In this document: positions 17,407 to 25,379 of the stretch, in pieces
Layout: every line of letters starts with the position of its first letter
Position numbering within the stretch: position 1 is the stretch's first letter
From: Candidatus Abyssobacteria bacterium SURF_5
Lineage (GTDB): Bacteria > Abyssobacteria > SURF-5
NCBI GenBank assembly: GCA_003598085.1
Contig: QZKU01000057.1
Span: 1 to 37,058, forward strand
Reading direction: 5' to 3'
Length of the DNA stretch: 37,058 bases
The notes under the pieces: model-generated
Database searches by the model: none
Seen by the model: only the letters and a program-made list of their open reading frames with translations
What the model was told of the DNA's origin: nothing
Position numbers and translations under genes: made by a program

Positions 17407-20400
17407 TCAGTCATTTGCGGATTGGCCCTCTTCCTCGTCCTTGACCCGCGCGCTCAGGGCCATTGAGAGACCCTTTCGAAGTGCTTCCTCGGCAGCCTTA
17501 TTGTTCCCCTGGAGGAGGTGATTCTGAGCTATCTTCATGTAATCGGCCGCGAGATTTCCGGCACGTTCCATGCCGGCTTTGCCGAGCATAACGGCATCGG
17601 AAGCCTTTACGAAGGCATCGGCGGCGGCTTCGATGGCGCGATCATAATCATGTTCGCTCAAATATGTGCAGGCGATCTCGTCGAACGAGCGAGCGGCAGT
17701 CAGGACGTCCGGGCAAACTCTGCCGGAATGAAGCACTTGCGCCAGCGCAATCTGATCCTGCGCTTTTTGAATTTCGTGCTGGGCCCGCTCGCGCAGTTCG
17801 AAGCGTTTCTGCTTTACGCGTTCCTGCACCGCTGAGGCCATTGAATGAAGAAGCTCGATGTGGTTTGCAAGAAGCCGGAGGTTTTTCCGCTCGATGATTT
17901 CTGTCGTTTCTTCTGCAAGTTCCGACAGATTCTGGAATTCATCGGGCGCGAACTGCGAAGATGCGGGATCGGAAAGGACAGCCTTATGGAGAGCATCGCC
18001 GGCGTGTAGCGAAGCGGTAAGTTGTTTCCAGCGCTGTTTGTTCTCCTCGGATTCCTCACGTAGCCGCGCGATTATGGCCATGGTTTGCCGGACCAGATCG
18101 AAACTGCCGTCCATATCCCCCTCGATTATGGAATTATCCGCCTGATCCAAAAATGAGCGAGCCTCATCGAGAAGGAGCGAGCCTTCCATAACGAAATCAA
18201 GCTTGGCGCAGGCTTCGACTTCGCTGCGGGCTGCTTGCATTTTCAGGCGGAGCTGGCGCAGGTCTTCTTCGCGCTCCTTCTCGAACCGCTCGCGCAGGAA
18301 TTCGACCTGCCACAATTTTGCGCGGGCGACAGCGAGATCTTTCCGCAGTTCGATCTCCGCCCCGGCGCGCAGCGCGTCGGGCCCGCCGGAAAGCTCGCCC
18401 CATAAGCGCTTGATGTCGAGATACACGCTTTCGAGCGCGTCCGGCGCATAGTAGCCGGAGCATTTTTCCACGGCCCGCTTGACCGCCTGCTCGATCTCAC
18501 TCAGCTCTGCCGTGATCTCACGATGCAATTCTTCCTGTTCCAAGGAGACGCTGGCTTGTATGTCATCCAGCAATTCCCGGAGCGAATCCTCCCGCACCTG
18601 CAAGCTCTCCGGTTCACGCGAGGCAAGGCCGGAAATGAGTTCAGTCAGTTTCGAATAAAGCGCCTCGACGCGATCGGGGCAGCGATAGCAGGTTTCCAGA
18701 GAAACGAGCGCTGCAGCCTTTTCGAGAAGCGCAGCCGCTTCCAGCACAAGATTCGACCATTCTTCGCGCACGCGGCTCTGCGGCTCAATGACATTCATGC
18801 GAAGGCGCTCGATGGCCTCGTCAGCGCATTTTTCGGCTTCCTGTGCATTGCCTTCGAGCAAATATTTCCTGGCGTGTTCGATGAGCATGCCGGCCTGCAC
18901 GAAAGCCGGAGCGACATCGGCGTCAATCCCCGAGGCCGCGGCCGAAGTGAGCAGACTGGCCGCAGTGGAAACGATCGCCTCGATATCTTTCAGTTGGTCG
19001 GTCGCCTCGACATATGATTTTTCAACGTCCGCGATCAGGCGCTCACATTCAGAGATCGCGGCCGAAAGGGCATCGCGGTCGCGGCTGCACAGCGAGGCGA
19101 TCATGTTGCGCTCGGCATGGAGCAGCGGCTCAACCTTGCCAGGATTCACCTTCAGCATCAGTGGGAGATTGAGTGCGCGTATCTTTGCGGAAGACTCGTC
19201 CGCCCGAAGAAAAAGGTCGTTCCATCGGCGCTCGGATTCGGCGATTGCCGGAATGATTTCCTCTCGAAGCAAACGCGCGGTTTCCTCGGCCAGTGAAATG
19301 CCCTTTTCCTGCCGGCCATCTTCAAAACAGGTTTTGGCCTCGGCAATCGCATCCTTGGCCTGAAGCAGCTCCCCCATTGCCTCCTGTGCGAAAGAGCGCG
19401 TCATGGCCTCGTCGAGGACGGCTGAGGCCGCGCGGATGGATTCGCGCAGCCTGATCGTCAACTGCTTTGCCTCTTCGGTCACCCGAAGCGCACTTGCTTC
19501 GGCTTCGATCGCCTTGCTTTCGGCTGACGAGAGGAAATCGCGTACTTCATCCCATCGAGTGCGGCGGGCGCTGGTTTCGGCCCGGTCAAGAAAATTGTAA
19601 GCCTCCTTGAGCGCCTCGGGCGCATGTTCTTTCGCGCCGGCCTTGCGCGCGCGCATGATTACCTGCCGCACCTGCGCGAGCGAAGCCATCACTTCCTCCC
19701 GGCCTTTGCTGCGCTGGGGCGAGAGCAGACTGACGCGCTCGGTGATGATGGCGCCCTGATCGAGAAGGTATCGGAGACGGTCCACGTTGCGGTCGTTGAG
19801 GCAGGGGATCAATTCCTCCCGGATTTCACGAAGCTCGCCGAATTCGAGCGGAGCGTATTCGGGGGCGCCTTCTTCCTCGAGCGCATTTACCTTTGCCCGC
19901 AACGACTTCACCTGTTGCACCAGTTTATCCCACTCTTTTTCGACGCTGTCGGCCTTCTCTGTCGCCTGTTTCAGAAGCTGGACCGCCTGTGACGCCATCT
20001 GAACGGCTTCTTCGTCGAAACCGGAATCCATGAACTTGCGGGCGTCGCCCAGTTTCTTCTTGGCTTCCTCAACCGGGACAGCGACCGCGCGATGGAACGG
20101 GTGCGAACGAGCCCCGATGAGAGCGGTCTGCCCGATATCGTATAATTCCTCGAATTCCGTCCGGAGCCCCGTTTCCGACATCTCCGATTTCAGCGATTTG
20201 ATGATCGAAGAAAAGCTGCCGCGCCCGAAACCGGGCGTGGGGGACGAGGTGTAATATTTCAGCAGCATTTCCTTTAGATTGGCATCGCCGCAGAAATCGA
20301 TATGCACCTTCCTGCCCGTCATCTCTTCGAGGCGGGCGAGCAGTTCCTCATAGGTGTGGCGTTCGAAGGGAGCGGCCGTGAGAACATCGAGGGTTTCTTC

Positions 20401-20688
20401 GGCGAGTTGATACGGCAGCACTTGCAGTTCCAGCGCCGCCTCGGACGGAAGCGCGCTTATGACGGCTTCCGGTATCTGCCGCGGAACCGCCGGAAGAAAG
20501 GCGCCGCCGTACATTTCGGCATAAATCGCGCCGAGGTTGTCGCGTGAAACGTATCCGAGTCTGAACAGTGTCTCCTCAAGCGAAAGGTTGCGCCCTCTTG
20601 CCTTCTGGAGCACTTCTTCGAGTTCCTGCTCTGAGAGAATATTTTTCTGGACGAGGACGTCCCCAAGGGGTTTGTAGGTCTGCGTCAT
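17407..20688 (-). CDS. Large MshEN-domain protein with about eleven 78-residue helical repeats
   Basis: 1093 residues, no signal peptide, no membrane helix. Residues 5-150 resemble the N-terminal domain of GspE/PilB/MshE ATPases (MshEN, which binds c-di-GMP in MshE): P-L-G-D-V-L-V then L-S-E-Q-E-L, a second copy ending R-L-G-Y-V-S-R-D-N-L, then I-P-E-A-V-I and L-P-Y-Q. The first half-site lacks the usual Arg-Leu-Gly and its Gly is Asn16, so ligand binding is doubtful. No Walker motif follows. From about 200 to the end the protein is helical, with a recurring F/Y/C-A-P-D/E motif whose Pro position is at 205, 280, 357, 435, 516, 594, 671, 749, 834, 915 and 993 (Q or M in two units). This spacing is 75-85, mostly 77-78. 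W-x-x-L recurs about 50 residues after the motif in units 1, 4, 6 and 9. Function unknown; a cytoplasmic scaffold is my inference. It is a single-gene unit with its own promoter and terminator. Confidence 0.85.
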   Translation of the reverse strand: MTQTYKPLGDVLVQKNILSEQELEEVLQKARGRNLSLEETLFRLGYVSRDNLGAIYAEMYGGAFLPAVPRQIPEAVISALPSEAALELQVLPYQLAEETLDVLTAAPFERHTYEELLARLEEMTGRKVHIDFCGDANLKEMLLKYYTSSPTPGFGRGSFSSIIKSLKSEMSETGLRTEFEELYDIGQTALIGARSHPFHRAVAVPVEEAKKKLGDARKFMDSGFDEEAVQMASQAVQLLKQATEKADSVEKEWDKLVQQVKSLRAKVNALEEEGAPEYAPLEFGELREIREELIPCLNDRNVDRLRYLLDQGAIITERVSLLSPQRSKGREEVMASLAQVRQVIMRARKAGAKEHAPEALKEAYNFLDRAETSARRTRWDEVRDFLSSAESKAIEAEASALRVTEEAKQLTIRLRESIRAASAVLDEAMTRSFAQEAMGELLQAKDAIAEAKTCFEDGRQEKGISLAEETARLLREEIIPAIAESERRWNDLFLRADESSAKIRALNLPLMLKVNPGKVEPLLHAERNMIASLCSRDRDALSAAISECERLIADVEKSYVEATDQLKDIEAIVSTAASLLTSAAASGIDADVAPAFVQAGMLIEHARKYLLEGNAQEAEKCADEAIERLRMNVIEPQSRVREEWSNLVLEAAALLEKAAALVSLETCYRCPDRVEALYSKLTELISGLASREPESLQVREDSLRELLDDIQASVSLEQEELHREITAELSEIEQAVKRAVEKCSGYYAPDALESVYLDIKRLWGELSGGPDALRAGAEIELRKDLAVARAKLWQVEFLRERFEKEREEDLRQLRLKMQAARSEVEACAKLDFVMEGSLLLDEARSFLDQADNSIIEGDMDGSFDLVRQTMAIIARLREESEENKQRWKQLTASLHAGDALHKAVLSDPASSQFAPDEFQNLSELAEETTEIIERKNLRLLANHIELLHSMASAVQERVKQKRFELRERAQHEIQKAQDQIALAQVLHSGRVCPDVLTAARSFDEIACTYLSEHDYDRAIEAAADAFVKASDAVMLGKAGMERAGNLAADYMKIAQNHLLQGNNKAAEEALRKGLSMALSARVKDEEEGQSAND

Positions 20689-20716
20689 TGAAATGCTCCT
20701 GTGGAGGGTCCCGATG

Positions 20717-20748
20717 CCGCATTTGCCGCGGAAGCAGCGGCATTGCGG
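20717..20748 (-). repeat. 5' leader hairpin of the repeat-protein mRNA
   Basis: GC-rich arms form six pairs, a small internal loop and five more pairs around a 7-base loop. On the minus strand it begins about where transcription should start, so the mRNA would open with this hairpin. That could protect the message from decay. Confidence 0.45.
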
Positions 20749-20750
20749 GT

Positions 20751-20779
20751 ATTATAGTTGAAGCATGCCCAAAATTCAA
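20751..20779 (-). promoter_or_regulatory. Sigma-70 promoter of the repeat-protein gene
   Basis: On the minus strand TTGAAT and a perfect TATAAT are separated by 17 bases, near consensus. Transcription would begin near 20744, giving a leader of about 55 bases that contains a hairpin and the AGGAG ribosome site before the ATG at 20688. Confidence 0.8.
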
Positions 20780-20874
20780 CGAAGAACGGAGGCGCCAAAA
20801 TCCGTGCAGTTTGGTAGACGGCAGGTATCAGCGCTCCGATCCGAACTACCTGCATTTTTCGCATCCTCAGCGCA

Positions 20875-20903
20875 TTGACAGGCGGCGGAGTCTGCTGTAA
20901 AAT
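20875..20903 (+). promoter_or_regulatory. Promoter of tRNA-Arg
   Basis: A perfect TTGACA (20875-20880) and TAAAAT (20898-20903) are 17 bases apart, ending 11 bases before the mature tRNA. This is a strong housekeeping promoter, divergent from that of the repeat-protein gene. Confidence 0.88.
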
Positions 20904-20914
20904 AAGGACAGATT

Positions 20915-20991
20915 GCGCCATTAGCTCAGCTGGATAGAGCACAGGCCTCCGGAGCCTGGTGTCGGGGGTTCAAATCCCTCATGGCGCGCCA
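20915..20991 (+). tRNA. tRNA-Arg (anticodon CCG)
   Basis: A complete cloverleaf: a 7-bp acceptor stem with perfect pairing (GCGCCAT/ATGGCGC), D-arm GCTC/GAGC, anticodon stem CAGGC/GCCTG with loop CTCCGGA (anticodon CCG at 20949-20951), a 5-base variable loop, and a T-arm GGGGG/CCCTC around TTCAAAT with one G-T pair. Discriminator G and an encoded CCA follow. It reads CGG codons. It has its own promoter and no tRNA neighbour in the window. Confidence 0.97.
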
Positions 20992-20992
20992 A

Positions 20993-21113
20993 ACCGGCAA
21001 GCGCAGATGTGAAAGTCCCCCGCCATTCCTTACAGCCAGGCGGAGGGCTATAACGGCAAGAGATGGCGCAGCAATTGAACTGTTTTTCATTTTCCTCATG
21101 CATTCTTGCCGGT
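20993..21113 (+). other. Structured 121-nt segment behind tRNA-Arg
   Basis: The segment is bounded by a 9-bp inverted repeat, ACCGGCAAG (20993-21001) and CTTGCCGGT (21105-21113). Inside lies a nested, imperfect GC-rich stem (CCGCC with GGCGG). No protein gene is seen. It could be a processed small RNA co-transcribed with the tRNA, a small inserted element, or a 3' structure of the tRNA transcript. None is proven. Confidence 0.35.
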
Positions 21114-21166
21114 CAAACACACCACTCCACCGCGAAATACCACTCTGAAACCTGTCGAGGCCTCTC

Positions 21167-22306
21167 ATGAGCATTCGCCTGATGCACCTCGCAGACCTCC
21201 ACCTGGGCGCACCGCTGTCATATCTGGGCGATAAAGCCGAAGAAAGAGCGCGCGAACTGGAATCGGCGCTCGTTCGCGCGCTTTCCGCCGCCGCCGCGAA
21301 AAAAGTCGACGCCATCCTCATTTCCGGCGACCTGTTCGACCGCTTCAATCCACCGCTCGACCTGGTGGCGCGCGTAAAGAACGCGTTCGCGAAACTGAGC
21401 CGCGAGAATATCCCGGTCCTCTTGATACCGGGAACGCATGACAGCCATCGATACGCCCGCTGCATCTATCATCGGGAGCGGTTTCCGGGGGTCGATGTCC
21501 TCATGGAGACTGGAAAACCGGTTCAAAAACAAATCAACGGCCACACGATATATTTCTACGGATTTTCCGGAAGCGATTCGCCGGTTTCTCCCTCATCTCT
21601 TTTTTGCCGTACACCGGCCGACGGCATGCACGTCGCCCTCGTCCATGGAACGGTTGCCGAGAACGACCGATGGGAATCGAGCCCGCGCGATTTTTCCGTT
21701 ACCCCTGCGGATATCGGGAACTCGTCCTTCGATTACGTCGCGCTCGGCCACCACCATAACTTCAAGCAATTCAAACGCGGCAAAACGACCGCCCTCTACC
21801 CCGGCACGCTCGAAGGGCTCACCTTCGGCGAGAGCGGAGACCGTTTTTTGGTCATCGTCGCTCTCGACGAAAACGGGGTTTCGGTCGAGAAGCTGAAACA
21901 TAACCGGAGGGCGTTGAAGGAGATCGAGATCGACCTTTCCCAGTCCGGCCTCGACTGCGGCGAGTCGTTGGAGCGTGCAATTGCCCGCTTCTTCGACGGT
22001 GAGAGCATTGCGAGCGTATCGCTCACGGGATCAATTGATTTTCTTCCGTCCCCGAAGGAGCTCGAAGCCCGCCTGGCGGGCGGATTTTTCCACCTGCAGA
22101 TCACCGATAACACCAGCATCTACGACAGCGCCGTGATGCGGTCGATCGCGCATGACCGGACGGTGCGGGGCATCTTTGCGAGGAAAATGCTGAAAAAGAT
22201 AGAGATTGCGAACGTTGAAGAAAAGCCGGCGCTCGAACTCGCTTTGCGATTGACGCTCCAACAATTCCAGCAGGTGCATTATGAGAATCAGCGCGCTCTC
22301 GATTGA
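21167..22306 (+). CDS. SbcD/YhaO-like DNA repair exonuclease (metallophosphoesterase)
   Basis: 379 residues. The calcineurin-like phosphoesterase motifs are in order: D-L-H-L-G (Asp10, His12), S-G-D-L-F-D (Asp55), G-T-H-D (89-92), V-H-G near 160, and G-H-H-H near 197. The third motif is normally G-N-H-D, whose Asn is a metal ligand in Mre11/SbcD; here it is Thr90. The following gene encodes an SMC-like ATPase overlapping by 26 bases, so the two form a Mre11-Rad50-type nuclease pair, closest in layout to Bacillus YhaO/YhaN. Role in double-strand break processing is by family. Only a weak ribosome site precedes the ATG. Confidence 0.88.
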   Translation: MSIRLMHLADLHLGAPLSYLGDKAEERARELESALVRALSAAAAKKVDAILISGDLFDRFNPPLDLVARVKNAFAKLSRENIPVLLIPGTHDSHRYARCIYHRERFPGVDVLMETGKPVQKQINGHTIYFYGFSGSDSPVSPSSLFCRTPADGMHVALVHGTVAENDRWESSPRDFSVTPADIGNSSFDYVALGHHHNFKQFKRGKTTALYPGTLEGLTFGESGDRFLVIVALDENGVSVEKLKHNRRALKEIEIDLSQSGLDCGESLERAIARFFDGESIASVSLTGSIDFLPSPKELEARLAGGFFHLQITDNTSIYDSAVMRSIAHDRTVRGIFARKMLKKIEIANVEEKPALELALRLTLQQFQQVHYENQRALD

Positions 22307-24431
22307 TGGGTTCGGCCTGTTTGGCGGACGTTTCGAATGCGATTTCCCGGACGGAATCGCGCTTGTGGTCGGCGACAACGAGAGCGGCAAATCGACTATC
22401 GTCTCGGCGATCGGCGCCATCTTGTTCGGGTTCGGAACCGAGAGCGAAAAGGCGCTTTTTGCGCCGGTTTTGGGAGTCGGCCCCCGCTCGGGAAGCCTTG
22501 AGGTCGTATCACAGGGAAAATGCTATCGATTCTCCAGAGACTTCGGCACAAACCGCACCAAGGTCGAGTTGCTTGAGAATAACGGGAACGTTCTCTTCGA
22601 CGGCGTCGCGCGGCAGGCGGGAAGAAGCGACGAGAAGGAACGCTACAACAGAATACTGAACATGGTCTTCGGCATCGAAAGCCGCGACCTTTTTTACAGT
22701 TCGATATTCGTCGAGCAGGGAAAGCTGCCGGCGAAAATGGACACGGTGGTCAGACGCATCGTCAGCGGCAGTTCCTCAGCCGACTATGCGGTGGTCCTGA
22801 AGAACCTCAGGGAATCGTGTGAAGACCTCACGATTTCCGTTCCCTGGGGAAGATCGGCATCTCGGAAGCCCCGGCAGATCGAGTTACTGGACCAGGAAAT
22901 TCGCAGCAAGAGGATCCTCCTGGAGGAATCTCACTCGGCATCGACCTCGCTCCGAGAATTGCGCGGACGCCTGTACTCCCTCGAGCAAAAGCTGAAGCAG
23001 GTCGAGCAAACGATCACCGAGAAGACCACGTGGGAAAAGAACCTCGAGGCGTTCCGGGCGGCGCTCGAGCGGAAGACGCATACGGAAGAAAACCTCAGGC
23101 GCTGCCGAAAAACGAAAGATGAAATCGAGCGGCTGCAGGGCCAAAAAGAGAAACTCGATTCCGAAATACGTGCAGGCTATGCTGAATACCTGGACCTGCC
23201 GGAGACCGCTGAAAAGGATTTGTTCGATCTCTCCCTGCTTGACCGCAGCATCGTCGAGCTGCAGCAACGGCGGCGGCAGTGCATTCAGATTCGACCGGCT
23301 TTTAGACCTGCGCGATTTGCGCCGGCGACCGTCGCGGCCGGGTGCCTGCTTGCCGCATTCGGTATCCTGTTTTTTGAAGGGCGCGCCGCCGTCGTCGCTG
23401 TCGTCTTCGGCCTCGCAGCGGCAACTGTTCCGTTTCTGTTTGCCGCCGTCACTCTGTACCTGAAGCGGTCGGCGCATCAGGTGAAGCTCAATGAGATCGA
23501 CGACCAGCTTCGCCGCCTGATGCAGCAGCAGGAAGAGCAAAGAAAACTTTACCCCGCTCTACCGACAGGTGATATCGGTGAAATCCTTGACCGGCTACGC
23601 TCGCTGAGACGGCTGGTTTCCGAAAGAGAAAAGAGGGAGGAGGCTCTCAAGCAGCATCCACCGAATGAAGATGTCGAGGCCGAATATGACAGGCTAAGCA
23701 ACGACTTGATCACGTTGAACCACGAGATCAAGAGACTTCAAGAAGAGTACCCGCGCCTGGCCGACATCGAGCGGGATGCCGGGATCGGCTCATTTTTGGA
23801 CAAAGCGAGGACCGAAAGAAAAAAGGCCGAGGTCTCGCTTCAGGATCTGATGCGCGAGCGCGACGATGCTCGATATCAGCTTGCCGCACTCGAAACGCGC
23901 GAGGCGATGTCAGAGGAAGCGCTCGAGGAGGAAATAGTGGAGAGCGAGGCCAGGTTGGCCCGCCTGAAACTGCATCGCTCGGCATATTTGCAGGCGGTTG
24001 AGGTTCTCGAGGAGGTAATCTCCGAATTTCGATCCTCGCACCTTGCCAGAATCCAGGAGAAGGCTGCGGAGTATCTGACAACGATTACCGGAAAAGAATG
24101 TCAGGTATGCCTTGATGAGGGTCTAAAGCCCTTGTACCTGGAGCGGGAGGAGCAGCGTCTTGTGCCGGAGCAGTTGAGCCAGGGCGCCCAGGATCAGCTT
24201 GGATTCACCCTCAGGTTGTCGGCCATCGACGAGATGTGCGGCAACATTCGCCTGCCGATTATCCTGGACGATCCTTTCGTCAACTTCGATGAGAAGCGGC
24301 TGGATGCGGTGCAAAAGATGCTGGAAAAATTGTCGTCACTGCACCAGATCATTCTGCTGACGCACGACAAACGGTATTGTGCCTGGCGGCCGCCGTCACT
24401 GGTGCTCGAGAACAACGTCGATTCACAGTGA
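22281..24431 (+). CDS. SbcC/YhaN-like SMC-type ATPase with central membrane segment
   Basis: 716 residues. Walker A is G-D-N-E-S-G-K-S-T at 31-39. Long coiled coils occupy roughly 190-345 and 400-600. Between them lies a hydrophobic stretch at about 350-398 that reads as two membrane helices, taking the place of the Rad50 zinc hook. The ABC signature L-S-Q-G-A-Q-D-Q-L and Walker B I-I-L-D-D-P-F lie near the C terminus. This layout is that of YhaN proteins, which would tether the nuclease complex to the membrane. It overlaps the nuclease gene upstream and the convergent epimerase gene by 9 bases. Confidence 0.87.
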   Translation: MRISALSIDGFGLFGGRFECDFPDGIALVVGDNESGKSTIVSAIGAILFGFGTESEKALFAPVLGVGPRSGSLEVVSQGKCYRFSRDFGTNRTKVELLENNGNVLFDGVARQAGRSDEKERYNRILNMVFGIESRDLFYSSIFVEQGKLPAKMDTVVRRIVSGSSSADYAVVLKNLRESCEDLTISVPWGRSASRKPRQIELLDQEIRSKRILLEESHSASTSLRELRGRLYSLEQKLKQVEQTITEKTTWEKNLEAFRAALERKTHTEENLRRCRKTKDEIERLQGQKEKLDSEIRAGYAEYLDLPETAEKDLFDLSLLDRSIVELQQRRRQCIQIRPAFRPARFAPATVAAGCLLAAFGILFFEGRAAVVAVVFGLAAATVPFLFAAVTLYLKRSAHQVKLNEIDDQLRRLMQQQEEQRKLYPALPTGDIGEILDRLRSLRRLVSEREKREEALKQHPPNEDVEAEYDRLSNDLITLNHEIKRLQEEYPRLADIERDAGIGSFLDKARTERKKAEVSLQDLMRERDDARYQLAALETREAMSEEALEEEIVESEARLARLKLHRSAYLQAVEVLEEVISEFRSSHLARIQEKAAEYLTTITGKECQVCLDEGLKPLYLEREEQRLVPEQLSQGAQDQLGFTLRLSAIDEMCGNIRLPIILDDPFVNFDEKRLDAVQKMLEKLSSLHQIILLTHDKRYCAWRPPSLVLENNVDSQ

Positions 24432-25361
24432 TTTGTTCAGCCACTCGAACTCCCTCTCGAGTCCTTCCACCACATTGAATCGCGGCTGAAATCCAAGCTC
24501 TTTCCGTGCGAGGAATGTATCCGCCCACGTATGGAGCACATCCCCCTTCTGGGAGCCGACCTGTTTTCTTCTCGCCTTTCTCCCCGAAATCTCCTCGAGC
24601 AGTTCGATGGCCTCATTCAAAGAGATTCTCGCTCCGCCGCCGATATTATAGACGGCGCCCGGTTTGCCTTTCTCGATTGCGCACAAGTTAGCACTCACGG
24701 CGTCATCAATATACGTGAAATCGCGTGTTTGCTGACCTGTACCGAATAGCGGGAGCGGCTCGTCGCGCAGAAGCGCACTGATAAACTTGTGAAAGGCCAT
24801 ATCCGGGCGCTGCCTCGGCCCGAAGACGGTGAAATATCGCAGAGAAAGCGCGGGCACTCCATAGTTAACGAAGTAGAGATGGCACAAGTGTTCGCCGGCC
24901 AGTTTGGTGACGCCGTAGGGCGAAAGAGGACGAAGCGGATCGCTTTCGCATACCGGTATTCTCTCAGCGTTTCCGTATACCGAAGAAGAGGACGCAAAGA
25001 TGAATTTCTTTATTGGAACCGCTTTCGCGGCCTCGAGCAGGCGCTGTGTGGCGAGGACATTATAGTCGGAATAGAGTTGGAAGGTGGTCCCCCAGCTCTC
25101 GCGAACTCCCGCCTGCGCCGCCTCATGAAAAACCACATCGCACCCATCGAGTACTTTCGGAAGATCGATGTCGAGAAGGTTTTCTTCTAAGAAGGTGAAC
25201 CGGCTGCTTTGCAGAGCGGCATTGAGATTGCCCCGCTTGACGGCGGGCGAATAGTAATCGGTGAGGCAGTCGATACCAATAACGTCGTGATCGCGGGCGA
25301 GCAGCGCTTCGGAAAGGGAGGAGCCGATGAACCCGGCGGCGCCCGTTACGATTATGCGCAT
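24423..25361 (-). CDS. NAD-dependent nucleotide-sugar epimerase, probably UDP-glucuronate 4-epimerase type
   Basis: 312 residues, extended short-chain dehydrogenase fold. The NAD-binding G-A-A-G-F-I-G is at 7-13, the Ser cluster at 124-127 and the catalytic Y-G-V-T-K at 149-153. D-C-L-T-D-Y-Y near 31-37 resembles UDP-glucuronate 4-epimerases more than GalE. Placement 18 bases after the UDP-glucose dehydrogenase gene supports conversion of UDP-glucuronate to UDP-galacturonate. UDP-glucose or UDP-GlcNAc 4-epimerase remains possible. It is the last gene of the sugar block; no clear ribosome site precedes it. Confidence 0.8.
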   Translation of the reverse strand: MRIIVTGAAGFIGSSLSEALLARDHDVIGIDCLTDYYSPAVKRGNLNAALQSSRFTFLEENLLDIDLPKVLDGCDVVFHEAAQAGVRESWGTTFQLYSDYNVLATQRLLEAAKAVPIKKFIFASSSSVYGNAERIPVCESDPLRPLSPYGVTKLAGEHLCHLYFVNYGVPALSLRYFTVFGPRQRPDMAFHKFISALLRDEPLPLFGTGQQTRDFTYIDDAVSANLCAIEKGKPGAVYNIGGGARISLNEAIELLEEISGRKARRKQVGSQKGDVLHTWADTFLARKELGFQPRFNVVEGLEREFEWLNKSL

Positions 25362-25379
25362 TGCTGGAGCCCGTGCGTT

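Noticed and set aside
20926-21465. Minus-strand ORF across the tRNA
   Set aside because: It reads through the tRNA-Arg and into the nuclease gene on the opposite strand; translated tRNA is a common false ORF.
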